Shown piece by piece: positions 46,674 to 54,511 of a stretch of 64,000 nt of DNA. Every line of letters starts with the position of its first letter. Position 1 is the first letter of the stretch. Source of the DNA: Paenibacillus puerhi (GTDB lineage: Bacteria; Bacillota; Bacilli; Paenibacillales; NBRC-103111); NCBI RefSeq assembly GCF_009846885.1, contig NZ_WUWM01000023.1, forward strand, positions 62,001 through 126,000, written 5' to 3'. Below the pieces are notes generated by a model. The model did no database searches. It worked only from the letters and a program-made list of their open reading frames with translations, and had not been told where the DNA came from. The translations under genes and the position numbers were made by a program.

Positions 46674-47072
46674 TTATTTCACTCGATGCTGCAAGTCTTC
46701 TGTCGTATGTATCGTTTCCTTCTCCTCTTCGCGGAAAGCCACGCCTTCCACTTTCACATTGACTTCGACCACGGATAGGCCTGTCATATTCTCTACGGCT
46801 TCCCGAATATTCTCTTGAAGATCGCGGCAAACCTCCTGGATCTTGCTTCCATAGTTCACGATCACTCGCAGATCGATAGCTGCCTCGACCTGGCCTACTT
46901 CGACGGAAACGCCGCGTTGAACGTTTTTACCGCTCAGCCGCTTCGCTAGCCCTTCCGAAATTCCTCCTGACATGGCGGCGATCCCCGGCGTCTCCAAGGC
47001 AGCGAGACCTGCTATAGTAGCAACAACGTCATCTGAAATGCGAATTAGTCCTGTCTGAATTTCTTCGCTCAT
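46674..47072 (-). CDS. Asp23/Gls24 family protein (YqhY-like)
   Basis: 132 residues from ATG 47072, with GGAG 9 bases upstream. GLIRISDDVVATIAGLAALETPGIAAMSGG, then VEVGQVEAAIDLRVIVNYGSKIQEVCRDLQENIREAVENMTGLSVVEVNVKVEGV fits the YqhY branch. In B. subtilis YqhY sits beside the acetyl-CoA carboxylase genes and affects fatty-acid synthesis; here it is a single gene. It is a paralogue of the protein at 8186-8548, with longer charged ends. It would act near the membrane or envelope; exact role unknown. Confidence 0.92.
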   Translation of the reverse strand: MSEEIQTGLIRISDDVVATIAGLAALETPGIAAMSGGISEGLAKRLSGKNVQRGVSVEVGQVEAAIDLRVIVNYGSKIQEVCRDLQENIREAVENMTGLSVVEVNVKVEGVAFREEEKETIHTTEDLQHRVK

Positions 47073-47148
47073 GAGGATCACTCCTTTAAGGATATGACTC
47101 TATTGTAATAAGTTCCGGGTTGGAAAGCAAATACAGCTATCCAGAGAC

Positions 47149-47177
47149 TTGACAATGTAAACCTACCAAGTTATATA
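47149..47177 (+). promoter_or_regulatory. Orphan sigma-A-like promoter
   Basis: TTGACA (47149-47154) and TATATA (47172-47177) with a 17-base spacer, reading toward the 3' end of corC. No plus-strand gene follows; see findings. Confidence 0.5.
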
Positions 47178-47233
47178 CTCGTACAGCCCGGCTTCAAATC
47201 TGGTATCCTTCCGCTTGCGTCCGCTTCGGCCAA

Positions 47234-47264
47234 CAAAAAACGCCTCCCTAAGAAAGAAGGCGTC
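47234..47264 (-). terminator. Terminator of corC
   Basis: On the minus strand ACGCCT and AGGCGT pair with a loop of about 12 bases, then six T, 20 bases past the stop. Confidence 0.8.
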
Positions 47265-47281
47265 TTTCGTCAAAGCTTGGA

Positions 47282-48595
47282 CTACAAGCTCTCAATCGGT
47301 TCTGCGGCTGCCTCCACCTTCGTGACCCGGACACGGCGGATTCGATGACTGTCTCTCTCCAGTACCTCGAAGGACAGGTCGCCATCCGTATGAAAGGAAC
47401 CGGGAACAAGCTCCGGATTCTGCATGAACAGCCAGCCCCCGATCGTATCGACATCGTCGTTGTTCAAGTCAACGCCCAGCAGGTCGTTCACCTCGTCCAA
47501 GAGCACCTTGCCCTCAAAGACGTACTGATGCTCATTGAGCTTCTCAATCGCTTTAACCTCGTCAGAGTCGAATTCATCCCGGATTTCTCCGACGATTTCC
47601 TCCAAAATATCCTCGATGGTGATGAGACCGGCTGTTCCTCCATACTCATCAATCAGAATCGCGATATGAACTTGCTGCTGCTGCATTTTCTTCAATAACG
47701 ATTTGATCGGAATCGAGTCCGGTACCGTCAGCACCGGTTGGATAAGCGATTGGAACGTGAAGTCGTCTCCACGGCCATCATACCTCAGGAAAAATTGTTT
47801 CGTATTGATGATTCCCACGATCTTATCCTTGCTTTCTGAAGCAACCGGAAACCGTGTATATTGCTCCCGGCGAATAATCGCCACATTCTCTTCCAGCGTC
47901 AAATTCGTATATAAACACGACATATCCGTTCTAGGCACCATGATCTCCCTGGCCAGCAGATCGTCAAAGGTAAAGATTCGGCTCACATAGCCGTATTCTG
48001 TTTTATTGATTTTCCCGCTTTGGTAGCTTTCGGACAAAATAATTTGAATCTCTTCCTCCGAATGCGCATCTTCGTGCTCCTTGGCAGGCTTCATGCCGAA
48101 TAATCGGATCAACGAGTTGGCCGACCCGTTTAAAAGCCAGATGAACGGGTACATAATTTTATAGAAGTACATGATCGGTTTTGCTACGAGCAGGCTGATT
48201 TGCTCCGCTTTTTGGATAGCTAGCGATTTGGGCGCGAGCTCGCCCAGCACCACATGAAGATAAGTAATGGAGATAAACGCGATAAGGAAGGAAATAACTT
48301 GAGCGGCCTCGGCACTGAGCCCCATCGAATCAAACAGCGGATGAAGCATCTTTTCTACAGTAGGCTCACCAAGCCAGCCAAGGCCGAGTGCCGTAATCGT
48401 AATGCCCAATTGGCAGGCGGATAAGTAGCCATCCAGATTGCGTGTGACCTGCTGAACCGCGAGCGCGTTACGGCGACCCTCCATCACGAGCTGATCGATA
48501 CGGCTCGGGCGCAGTTTGATAATGGCAAACTCGGTAGCGACAAAAAAAGCGGTCAAGAGAATCAAGAGTGCGACTAAGATCAGGTTTAATATCAT
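47282..48595 (-). CDS. CNNM/CorC-type transporter or hemolysin-family protein
   Basis: 437 residues. Residues 1-190 are the DUF21/CNNM membrane domain (VALLILLTAFFVATEFAIIKLRPSRID, LDGYLSACQLGITITALGLGWLGEPTV, VVLGELAPKSLAIQ). A CBS pair follows (about 205-335: VPRTDMSCLYTNL, FPVASESKDKIVGIINTK, HIAILIDEYGGTAGLITIEDILEEIVGEI), then the CorC_HlyC domain. Such proteins are linked to magnesium export or homeostasis. GGAAGG precedes ATG 48595. The gene is divergent from the DUF1836 gene, and both starts carry a similar palindrome. Confidence 0.92.
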   Translation of the reverse strand: MILNLILVALLILLTAFFVATEFAIIKLRPSRIDQLVMEGRRNALAVQQVTRNLDGYLSACQLGITITALGLGWLGEPTVEKMLHPLFDSMGLSAEAAQVISFLIAFISITYLHVVLGELAPKSLAIQKAEQISLLVAKPIMYFYKIMYPFIWLLNGSANSLIRLFGMKPAKEHEDAHSEEEIQIILSESYQSGKINKTEYGYVSRIFTFDDLLAREIMVPRTDMSCLYTNLTLEENVAIIRREQYTRFPVASESKDKIVGIINTKQFFLRYDGRGDDFTFQSLIQPVLTVPDSIPIKSLLKKMQQQQVHIAILIDEYGGTAGLITIEDILEEIVGEIRDEFDSDEVKAIEKLNEHQYVFEGKVLLDEVNDLLGVDLNNDDVDTIGGWLFMQNPELVPGSFHTDGDLSFEVLERDSHRIRRVRVTKVEAAAEPIESL

Positions 48596-48633
48596 GGGTA
48601 CCTTCCTTTTCTGATAGAACCGTTCAAATAACT

Positions 48634-48647
48634 AGTTCTTATGAACT
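48634..48647. promoter_or_regulatory. Palindromic operator candidate at the corC promoter
   Basis: AGTTCTTATGAACT, one base downstream of the minus-strand -10 box TATAAT (48654-48649), covers the expected start of transcription. It differs from the palindrome at 48794 by a single central base. Confidence 0.6.
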
Positions 48648-48696
48648 CATTATATGATCTTATTCGTGCAAGCACAAACGATCTTTTAGCCGATTC

Positions 48697-48713
48697 TGAA
48701 CGATTTTCGTTCA
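48697..48713. repeat. Inverted repeat in the corC-DUF1836 intergenic region
   Basis: TGAACGA-TTT-TCGTTCA, 7-bp perfect arms, midway between the two divergent promoters. It has half-sites in the opposite order to the flanking palindromes. Confidence 0.5.
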
Positions 48714-48763
48714 AATTAAGCTTCTTACAGCCATCTCTAGGGGTGGGACGCTGATTATTTCTT

Positions 48764-48792
48764 TTGACATCCTATTTGCTAAATCTTAAGAT
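48764..48792 (+). promoter_or_regulatory. Sigma-A promoter of the DUF1836 gene
   Basis: TTGACA (48764-48769) and TAAGAT (48787-48792) with a 17-base spacer. Confidence 0.8.
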
Positions 48793-48793
48793 G

Positions 48794-48807
48794 AGTTCAT
48801 ATGAACT
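48794..48807. promoter_or_regulatory. Palindromic operator candidate at the DUF1836 promoter
   Basis: AGTTCATATGAACT is a perfect 14-bp palindrome beginning one base after the -10 box, over the expected transcription start. A repressor bound here would block initiation. Confidence 0.65.
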
Positions 48808-48835
48808 TCAGTACACAGAAACCGAGGTATACGCT

Positions 48836-49615
48836 ATGGAAACCTTCACTCTTACCCGGAAGGAAATGTCCTCTCTGCTGGTCTCGCTGCAGGGGCGCTC
48901 CGGTAAAAAACCGATTGCTATCCTCCAGGAAGCCTGGTCCAAGCACCATCAGCCCGAGCTTCGCCAAGGCGGAAGCCTCACCGCCTTCTTGTCTACTCGG
49001 CTGCCAGGCGTTTTCGAAAAGCTGCTCAAAACCGGTCGGGTGGACGGCTTCTCGCTGCAAGAAATCGTTGCTTTGGGCAACCAGATCGAATATACGAATT
49101 TTTCGGTGACCTCGGTACAAAATTGGGTCAAACGCGATTTCAAGGAATTTCTGGGCGCCCCTCAGGCGGGTAAAAAATACTCGCTTCAGCAGGCCGCTCT
49201 GCTGTTCATCGTTGAGGACTTGAAGAATAACCTGGACTTCGTCTCCATCCGCAGCCTGTTTCAAATCTTGTTTCGCAAGCCCGAGGTGGAGCATGACGAC
49301 TTGATCCGGCCGCTGGATTTATATGAGGCTTATACTCATCTTTTCGAAGAGCTTGACCAGAACAACGATCAGATGCTTGACGTTCAGGGACATGGGGACG
49401 GGGTGCGCAATCACGATGTGCTTATGGAGAATATGCTTCGCATTCGCTCCGATCAATATGTAAGGCATCTGTCAGGATTAACCTCCGAGCAGCGGGAGGC
49501 TGTGCGCAATGTCTTGTTCATCGCGATGGTATCGATCCAAACGGCGTATTTTCATTCGCTAGCAAGGCAATACCTAAACGCCACCTTATTTTTACATGAT
49601 TTGCAGGAAAGGTAG
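48836..49615 (+). CDS. DUF1836 family protein, probable DNA-binding regulator
   Basis: 259 residues from ATG 48836, with GAGGT 9 bases upstream. Residues about 75-135 (FSLQEIVALGNQIEYTNFSVTSVQNWVKRDF ... GKKYSLQQAALLFIVEDLKN) resemble a MerR-like helix-turn-helix as described for DUF1836; the remainder is helical (LDLYEAYTHLFEELDQNNDQM, TSEQREAVRNVLFIAMVSIQTAYF). Function of the family is not established. A perfect palindrome over its own promoter start and a near-copy at the divergent corC promoter suggest it controls both. Confidence 0.8.
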   Translation: METFTLTRKEMSSLLVSLQGRSGKKPIAILQEAWSKHHQPELRQGGSLTAFLSTRLPGVFEKLLKTGRVDGFSLQEIVALGNQIEYTNFSVTSVQNWVKRDFKEFLGAPQAGKKYSLQQAALLFIVEDLKNNLDFVSIRSLFQILFRKPEVEHDDLIRPLDLYEAYTHLFEELDQNNDQMLDVQGHGDGVRNHDVLMENMLRIRSDQYVRHLSGLTSEQREAVRNVLFIAMVSIQTAYFHSLARQYLNATLFLHDLQER

Positions 49616-49701
49616 CTTCATCATCTCTCCCCGGGGATGACAGGATTCGAATAGATTTTATCTATTTGAGGGATACTTTCCCATAGATCGAGGTGATTGG
49701 T

Positions 49702-50754
49702 TTGAAACGCCAATGGTTTACCATCGGGCTTGTCGGCAGCTTTGCGCTGAGCGGCATCGCCCACTATACAGGAGCTGCCGTGTTCAGCTCGACTGTTCAA
49801 TTTTTTATTTCGGCGGTATCGATCATCTTTGTAGCTGGCTTTCTGGGGAAGGCGACAGAGAGCGTGGCTCATTATGCCGGGGAACGTATCGGGGGATTTC
49901 TCAATGCCACGTTCGGAAATGCCGCGGAGCTGATCATTTCGATTTTTCTGATCAAAGACGGGCTGTTCGATGTCGTTAAAGCGAGCATTACCGGTGCGAT
50001 TATCGGGAACATGCTGCTGGTGCTCGGCCTCAGCGTGCTGATTGGCGGATTGAAGTATCGGGAGCAAACCTTCAATCTCAAGCTCGCCGGTCATAACGGG
50101 TCGCTCATGCTGCTTGCCGTCATCGCCCTTTTCATCCCGGCTGCCTTCTCAAGAAGCCTGACTAGCACGGAAACGGTTAATCTGAGCCTCATCGTCTCGG
50201 TCATCCTGATCATTGCTTACCTGCTTTGGCTGCTCTTCTCTATGGTTACCCACAAGGAGGATTTGACCGATCCGGTTGTGGAACACGGCGAGGCCGCCTG
50301 GTCGAAGGGGCGATCCGTGCTGTACCTGATCCTGGCTACCGTCATGGTCGGCTTTGGCAGCGAATGGCTGGTCGGCACCTTGGATGAATTCAGCCGCCAG
50401 TTCGGCTTATCCGAGCTGTTCGTAGGGGCCTTTCTGATCGCAATTGTCGGGAATGCCGCCGAGCACAGTGCAGCCATCATCATGGCCCGCAAAAATAAAA
50501 TCGGAGCGGCTATTGAAATAGCTATCGGCAGCTCGCTCCAGGTTGCCTTGTTCGTTGCTCCGCTGCTGGTACTGCTGTCCATGCTTTTCGGCAGGTCGAT
50601 GGACTTGGTGTTCACCACCTACGAGCTGATTGCCATCGGCGTTGCCGCTTTTATCTCCAAATCCATCTCCCAGGATGGGGCCACCACCTGGTATGAGGGC
50701 GTGCTGCTGCTGGTCGTTTATATCGTGCTGGGGATCGCCTTCTATCTAGTATGA
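49702..50754 (+). CDS. cax: Calcium/proton exchanger (CaCA superfamily, CAX type)
   Basis: 350 residues, about eleven membrane helices. The two inverted ion-binding repeats are NATFGNAAELIISIFLIKDG and AIVGNAAEHSAAIIMARKNKIG, which hold the Glu residues that bind calcium. It exports Ca2+ in exchange for protons. TTG 49702 is taken as start because GAGGT lies 7 bases upstream; GTG 49693 overlaps that site. It ends at a very strong terminator shared with ylaN. With YloB it is the second calcium exporter in this window. Confidence 0.92.
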   Translation: MKRQWFTIGLVGSFALSGIAHYTGAAVFSSTVQFFISAVSIIFVAGFLGKATESVAHYAGERIGGFLNATFGNAAELIISIFLIKDGLFDVVKASITGAIIGNMLLVLGLSVLIGGLKYREQTFNLKLAGHNGSLMLLAVIALFIPAAFSRSLTSTETVNLSLIVSVILIIAYLLWLLFSMVTHKEDLTDPVVEHGEAAWSKGRSVLYLILATVMVGFGSEWLVGTLDEFSRQFGLSELFVGAFLIAIVGNAAEHSAAIIMARKNKIGAAIEIAIGSSLQVALFVAPLLVLLSMLFGRSMDLVFTTYELIAIGVAAFISKSISQDGATTWYEGVLLLVVYIVLGIAFYLV

Positions 50755-50761
50755 AGCTTAA

Positions 50762-50808
50762 GCAAAACAAAGGGTAACCTTCGTCATGAAGGTTACCCTT
50801 TGTTTTGC
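50762..50808. terminator. Long bidirectional terminator between cax and ylaN
   Basis: A perfect 21-bp inverted repeat (50762-50782 and 50788-50808) around the loop GTCAT. The right arm contains the last codons and stop of ylaN. Both strands end in T-rich sequence. Confidence 0.9.
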
Positions 50809-51083
50809 AGCTCCATCGCCTCATAGAGAGAAGCCAGGTTGCGTTCAAGCTTCACAAGAATCTGCTTGCCGGTCGACTCTGTGATCAAGTCCGCCCGAAT
50901 GGCAAAGTCGATTTCCCGCGATAGTCCGTAAATTTGCGTATCTAAGACCTCTTCATACAGAGGACATTTGCGTGTGGTCAAGTTTTCCATCTGTACCTCA
51001 ATCAGCTTCTCGATCTTATCCGCATCCTCTTGCAGCAGATGCAGCGCTTTCTGCGATAAGCTGAGCAGCACATCCGACGACAT
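50793..51083 (-). CDS. ylaN: YlaN family protein (DUF1507)
   Basis: 96 residues from ATG 51083, after GGGGGGAG. The signature DADKIEKLIEVQMENLTTRKCPLYEEVLDTQIYGLSREIDFAIRADLI is almost the same as in B. subtilis YlaN, a small helical protein that is needed for growth under low iron and is reported to act on Fur. An in-frame upstream extension (to 51158) is not preceded by a ribosome site. The C-terminal QNKG and the stop codon lie inside a terminator stem. Confidence 0.93.
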   Translation of the reverse strand: MSSDVLLSLSQKALHLLQEDADKIEKLIEVQMENLTTRKCPLYEEVLDTQIYGLSREIDFAIRADLITESTGKQILVKLERNLASLYEAMELQNKG

Positions 51084-51229
51084 GGCGCTCCCCCCTGTAA
51101 TCCCCGTAAGCATGATCCCCGAGCCATCAGGTGATCGCCCGAGTTGTTCCGAAACCATGCGAAGCTAGAATATGGCTTGTTAGTTTTATATTAGTCTAAA
51201 ATGGGTTATTACACAAGTCCAACTAAAAC

Positions 51230-51265
51230 AAAAAGGCATCTCCGCTTGCGCGAAAACGCCTGTAC
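51230..51265 (-). terminator. Probable terminator of the HPr-like gene
   Basis: On the minus strand AGGC pairs with GCCT and CGC-GCAA-GCG closes an inner stem; TTTTTGTTTT follows. The stem has internal mismatches. Confidence 0.6.
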
Positions 51266-51279
51266 CGCCTTTGCCTTCT

Positions 51280-51528
51280 TTAATCCTGAATGCTGTTAAT
51301 AATCAGACCATGCTTGGCGAACACTTCCGCCATCGCTTTTTTGGCTTCCTCGGCATCCGGTCCATGCACATGCAGATCATACTGGCTCGAAGTGAGCAGT
51401 GTTGTGAATAAGCCTAGAATGCTCTTCACATCAATGAACTTATTATCATACTGAAGAACAATGGAAGATCTGAATTTGTTAGCGGTTTGTGAGATTTCCA
51501 CAATAGCAGCATTATTAGCGTTCGGCAT
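51280..51528 (-). CDS. HPr-like protein lacking the phospho-histidine site
   Basis: 82 residues. From residue 14 it aligns with HPr: SQTANKFRSSIVLQYDNKFID, VKSILGLFTTL and then AEEAKKAMAEVF. The VKSILG segment corresponds to the LKSIMG of HPr, so the regulatory Ser46 is kept. The GIHARPA segment with His15 is absent: the protein begins at about HPr residue 11 and Asn stands at the His position. An in-frame TAG just upstream of ATG 51528 and a good GGAGGG site fix this start. It therefore cannot pass phosphate in the PTS; a Crh-like regulatory role or an unrelated role is possible. Confidence 0.8.
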   Translation of the reverse strand: MPNANNAAIVEISQTANKFRSSIVLQYDNKFIDVKSILGLFTTLLTSSQYDLHVHGPDAEEAKKAMAEVFAKHGLIINSIQD

Positions 51529-51660
51529 CTAAAAATCCCTCCAAGCTTTAATCAAGCAAATGAACATAAATAAATCGCTTTCTTTCTATGATAATACATG
51601 GGAAAACAGGAACTTGCAACTGAATTTTTAGACGTTCAGCCCGAAGCTCTGGAAATCATT

Positions 51661-52779
51661 TTATTTCAGGCGCTCCGGATTCAGCCCTTCCAGCTCGGGA
51701 ATGACGAAGCGGCCGTCCTTCCTGATCAGGCGGTCGTCGAAGTAAATGCTACCCCCTCCGAACTCTGGCCGTTGAATTAATACCAGATCCCAGTGTACCG
51801 AGGAGCGATTGCCGTTATCCGCCTGCTCATAGGCTTGCCCGGGCGTGAAATGAAGGCTGCCGTCAATTTTCTCGTCAAACAGCGTGTCCTTCATCGGAGT
51901 CGAAATATACGGATTAAAGCCCAGACTGAATTCGCCGATATAACGCGCACCCTCATCCGTATCGAGAATATCGTTCAATCGCTCGGTATCGCTCGATGAG
52001 GCTTCTACGATTTTACCGTTCTCGAATCGAAAGGTGATGTTCTCAAAGGTCGCATCCGAATGAATGGAAGGGGTGTTGTAAGCAATCACTCCGTTCACTG
52101 AATCGCGGACCGGGGCCGTGTACAGCTCGCCGTCCGGAATATTGCGGCGACCGCAGCATTTCACCGACCCGATGCCCTTGATCGAGAAGGAAAGGTCCGT
52201 AGCTCCGGGTCCGACGATCCTGACCTTGTCCGTCCGGTTCATCAGCTCCTGCAGCGGGTCCATGGCACTCGACATAGCCGCATAATCGAGATTGCATACA
52301 TCGAAATAAAAATCCTCGAACCGTCTCGTGCTCATGCCGGCCAGTTGAGCCATGGACGCGTTAGGATAGCGCAGCACCACCCACCGGGTCCGCTTTACCC
52401 GCTCCTCCAGATGCACGGGCTTCGCATACACTTGCTTGTACAGCTTCATTTGGGCCGCGGGGACATCTGCCAGCTCGCTGACATTGTCCGAAGCCCGGAT
52501 CGCGACATAGCAATCCATCTCCTTCATCCGGTCCAGGTCCCGGCGTGCCCAGTCTTCAAGCTGCTCCCGGGTAACTTCGGCAAGCAGCGCAGCCTGCACA
52601 CGCGGATCGATGAGTTCCGCATACGGATGGCCGCCGCACGCATATACCTCTTCGATCAGGCAGGCTACCAGTTCTCTGTCGCCGCCCGTCATTTCGATCA
52701 AGACCTTCTCCCCACGCTGAACATCCAGCGAATACCGGACGATATTGCGAGCGAGGGTATGCAACCGTGGATCTCGCAT
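51661..52779 (-). CDS. Aminopeptidase, M29 family
   Basis: 372 residues. M29 (AmpS/PepS/thermophilic aminopeptidase) features: LARNIVRYSLDVQRGEKVLIE, GGHPYAELIDPRV, then GRRNIPDGELYTAPV, IGEFSLGFNP, TLFDEKIDGSLHFTPGQAYE and SSVHWDLVLIQRPEFGGGSIYFDD, which supply the Glu, His, Tyr and Asp metal ligands. A cytoplasmic metallopeptidase releasing N-terminal residues. It lies 19 bases downstream of the TVP38 gene, and the two may be co-transcribed. Confidence 0.95.
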   Translation of the reverse strand: MRDPRLHTLARNIVRYSLDVQRGEKVLIEMTGGDRELVACLIEEVYACGGHPYAELIDPRVQAALLAEVTREQLEDWARRDLDRMKEMDCYVAIRASDNVSELADVPAAQMKLYKQVYAKPVHLEERVKRTRWVVLRYPNASMAQLAGMSTRRFEDFYFDVCNLDYAAMSSAMDPLQELMNRTDKVRIVGPGATDLSFSIKGIGSVKCCGRRNIPDGELYTAPVRDSVNGVIAYNTPSIHSDATFENITFRFENGKIVEASSSDTERLNDILDTDEGARYIGEFSLGFNPYISTPMKDTLFDEKIDGSLHFTPGQAYEQADNGNRSSVHWDLVLIQRPEFGGGSIYFDDRLIRKDGRFVIPELEGLNPERLK

Positions 52780-52798
52780 CTGTTAGTCTCTCCTTCAT

Positions 52799-53425
52799 CT
52801 ACCGTTTGGTAGGTTTCGTTTTTCCGCTATCGCGGGCGCTCCCCGAAGAGCTTGTCCGGGTCCACTTCCTCCGGAAGTACGTTCCCAGAGCGAACATCAC
52901 CAAAAGTACAGCTCCAAGTACAAGCAGACGCTCTTTATGCTGTCCAAAATGAATCAGATCATGTCCTACCATCGATTCCAGCCATATCATAGGTGCGTTG
53001 CCGATCAGGGTACCGAGAATAAAATGTCTGGTGCGTACCTTCATGAAGGCTGCGCCGATGCTGACTACCGAAGACGGAAGCACGGGTACGACGCGGCTAG
53101 CTGCAATGCACCACAGCCCGTAGCGTTCCAGCAGGCCGTTTACTTTGCCGAGAAAGCTGTAGCCCGCCAGCTTGCCCTGTACCCAGGAGCGACCCAAATT
53201 CCGGGCAAGGAAATACGCGAAGACAGCGCCTACGCAAGCACATATATAATTGACCGCAAATCCGCCCCAAAAGCCGAATAGCAGCACATTAACGCCGGCC
53301 GCCACGACAAAAGGGATGAACGGCAGCACCGCATGCAGCAAAACGAGCATCGCCCCTCCTGCATACCCCAACCACCCAAGGGAGCCGAGTACTTCCGATA
53401 CATGCTCCACATTCCATTGGCTCAC
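52799..53425 (-). CDS. TVP38/TMEM64 family membrane protein (DedA-like, SNARE-associated)
   Basis: 208 residues with about five hydrophobic segments. The family motif GAVFAYFLARNLGRSWVQGKLAG and the region YGLWCIAASRVVPVLPSSVVSIGAAFMKVRTRHFILGTLIG are typical of TVP38 proteins, now thought to act as lipid scramblases or membrane transporters. The C-terminus is basic (RRKWTRTSSSGSARDSGK). No ATG-proximal signal peptide beyond the first helix. Confidence 0.9.
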   Translation of the reverse strand: MSQWNVEHVSEVLGSLGWLGYAGGAMLVLLHAVLPFIPFVVAAGVNVLLFGFWGGFAVNYICACVGAVFAYFLARNLGRSWVQGKLAGYSFLGKVNGLLERYGLWCIAASRVVPVLPSSVVSIGAAFMKVRTRHFILGTLIGNAPMIWLESMVGHDLIHFGQHKERLLVLGAVLLVMFALGTYFRRKWTRTSSSGSARDSGKTKPTKR

Positions 53426-53519
53426 AGGCTGGTCCTCCCTTCACTTTCGGTTCTTATTGTACCAAATATGAAAGCATATCACGAGTTGCTGTTTTATCCG
53501 ACATTTCCCGTTTCTTGAC

Positions 53520-53549
53520 TTGACATGACCTACCTGCTTCTTATAGAAT
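53520..53549 (+). promoter_or_regulatory. Promoter of rpsD
   Basis: TTGACA (53520-53525) with TATAGA (16-base spacer) or TAGAAT (18-base spacer) as -10. An overlapping TTGACT lies just upstream. Confidence 0.6.
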
Positions 53550-53554
53550 TAGAA

Positions 53555-53757
53555 GTCGAGATAAGCGAATTGAATTCGAAAGAATCATGTCGCTTATGGT
53601 GGAAGATTGTGTCACCCTCTATAGATTTTGTTGCCGACAGGACCGCGGCTGGGTTCTTCCTGTCGTTTGCCATCGCTATCGATGCATGAACGAAATCGGG
53701 CCCTTCTTCACCCGTTGCTTTACACCTACTATACCAACATTAAAGGAGCCACCATAC
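53555..53757 (+). promoter_or_regulatory. rpsD mRNA leader with hairpin, candidate S4 autoregulatory site
   Basis: About 200 untranslated bases precede rpsD. A stem at 53634-53664 (GACAGGA with TCCTGTC) encloses a GC-rich loop. B. subtilis rpsD is repressed by its own product through its leader; a similar role is inferred here. An open frame through the leader upstream of ATG 53758 lacks a ribosome site. Confidence 0.5.
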
Positions 53758-54357
53758 ATGTCACGTTATACCGGTCCTAAGTTCAAATTAAGCCGCCGCC
53801 TCGGCATTTCCCTCAGCGGAACAGGCAAAGAATTGAAGCGTCCTTTCCCTCCAGGCCAACACGGCCCAGGACAACGTAAAAAAATCTCCGGCTACGGCGT
53901 TCAATTGCAAGAAAAACAAAAGCTGCGCCACATGTACGGCTTGAACGAAAAGCAATTCCGCAACCTGTTTGACAGAGCATCCAAGCTGCAAGGTATCGCG
54001 GGTGAAAACTTCATGTTCCTGCTGGAAAGCCGTCTGGACAACCTGGTGTACCGTCTGGGTCTCTCCAACTCCCGTGCCGGCGCTCGTCAATTGGTCGCTC
54101 ATGGTCACGTTACCGTTAACGGCAAGAAAGTGGATATCCCTTCCTACATCCTGTCGACGGGCGATGTAATCGGTCTTCGCGAGAAGAGCCGCGGTCTGTC
54201 CGCTGTAAAAGAAGCTCTGGCTAACCGCAACTATCTGCCTGCTTACCTGGAATTCAATGAAGCGGCTATCGAAGGTAAATACATCCGTCTTCCTGAGCGC
54301 TCCGAGCTTGCTCAAGAGATCGATGAGAAGCAAATCGTCGAGTTCTACAGCCGTTAA
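53758..54357 (+). CDS. rpsD: 30S ribosomal protein S4
   Basis: 199 residues, [24 protein letters not shown]4 N-terminal domain followed by the RNA-binding S4 motif (about 90-155, [41 protein letters not shown]). It has no Cys-rich zinc knuckle, so it is the zinc-free form. AAAGGAG precedes ATG 53758. It nucleates 30S assembly and may repress its own mRNA. Codon use is strongly biased, as expected for a highly expressed gene. Confidence 0.98.
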   Translation: MSRYTGPKFKLSRRLGISLSGTGKELKRPFPPGQHGPGQRKKISGYGVQLQEKQKLRHMYGLNEKQFRNLFDRASKLQGIAGENFMFLLESRLDNLVYRLGLSNSRAGARQLVAHGHVTVNGKKVDIPSYILSTGDVIGLREKSRGLSAVKEALANRNYLPAYLEFNEAAIEGKYIRLPERSELAQEIDEKQIVEFYSR

Positions 54358-54380
54358 TAGTCCTTGCTACACAAGTACTA

Positions 54381-54408
54381 AAGCCGTTCCTTCGGGAGCG
54401 GCTTTTTT
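54381..54408 (+). terminator. Terminator of rpsD
   Basis: AAGCCGTTCC-TTC-GGGAGCGGCTT followed by T residues, 24 bases after the stop. Confidence 0.9.
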
Positions 54409-54432
54409 GATGGAACTTGTCGTGCCTCCGTC

Positions 54433-54488
54433 CAAAAAAAGCATCCGCTGCAGCAGGCTTTCTCTCTCCTGTGCAGCAGATGCTTTTT
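54433..54488 (-). terminator. Terminator of tyrS
   Basis: AGCATC and GATGCT with inner GCTGC and GCAGC form a long stem; A and T tracts on both sides. It lies 24 bases after the tyrS stop on the minus strand. Confidence 0.85.
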
Positions 54489-54511
54489 CTATGCGATGGC
54501 GAATGCTGAAG

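Noticed and set aside
47180..47215. tRNA-like T-arm (GGCTTCAAATCTGG) after the orphan promoter
   Set aside because: Only the T-loop resembles a tRNA; no acceptor, D or anticodon arm can be formed around it.
53587..53757. N-terminal extension of rpsD to 256 residues
   Set aside because: The extra 57 residues are Cys-rich and unlike S4, and a strong AAAGGAG site precedes the normal start MSRYTGP.
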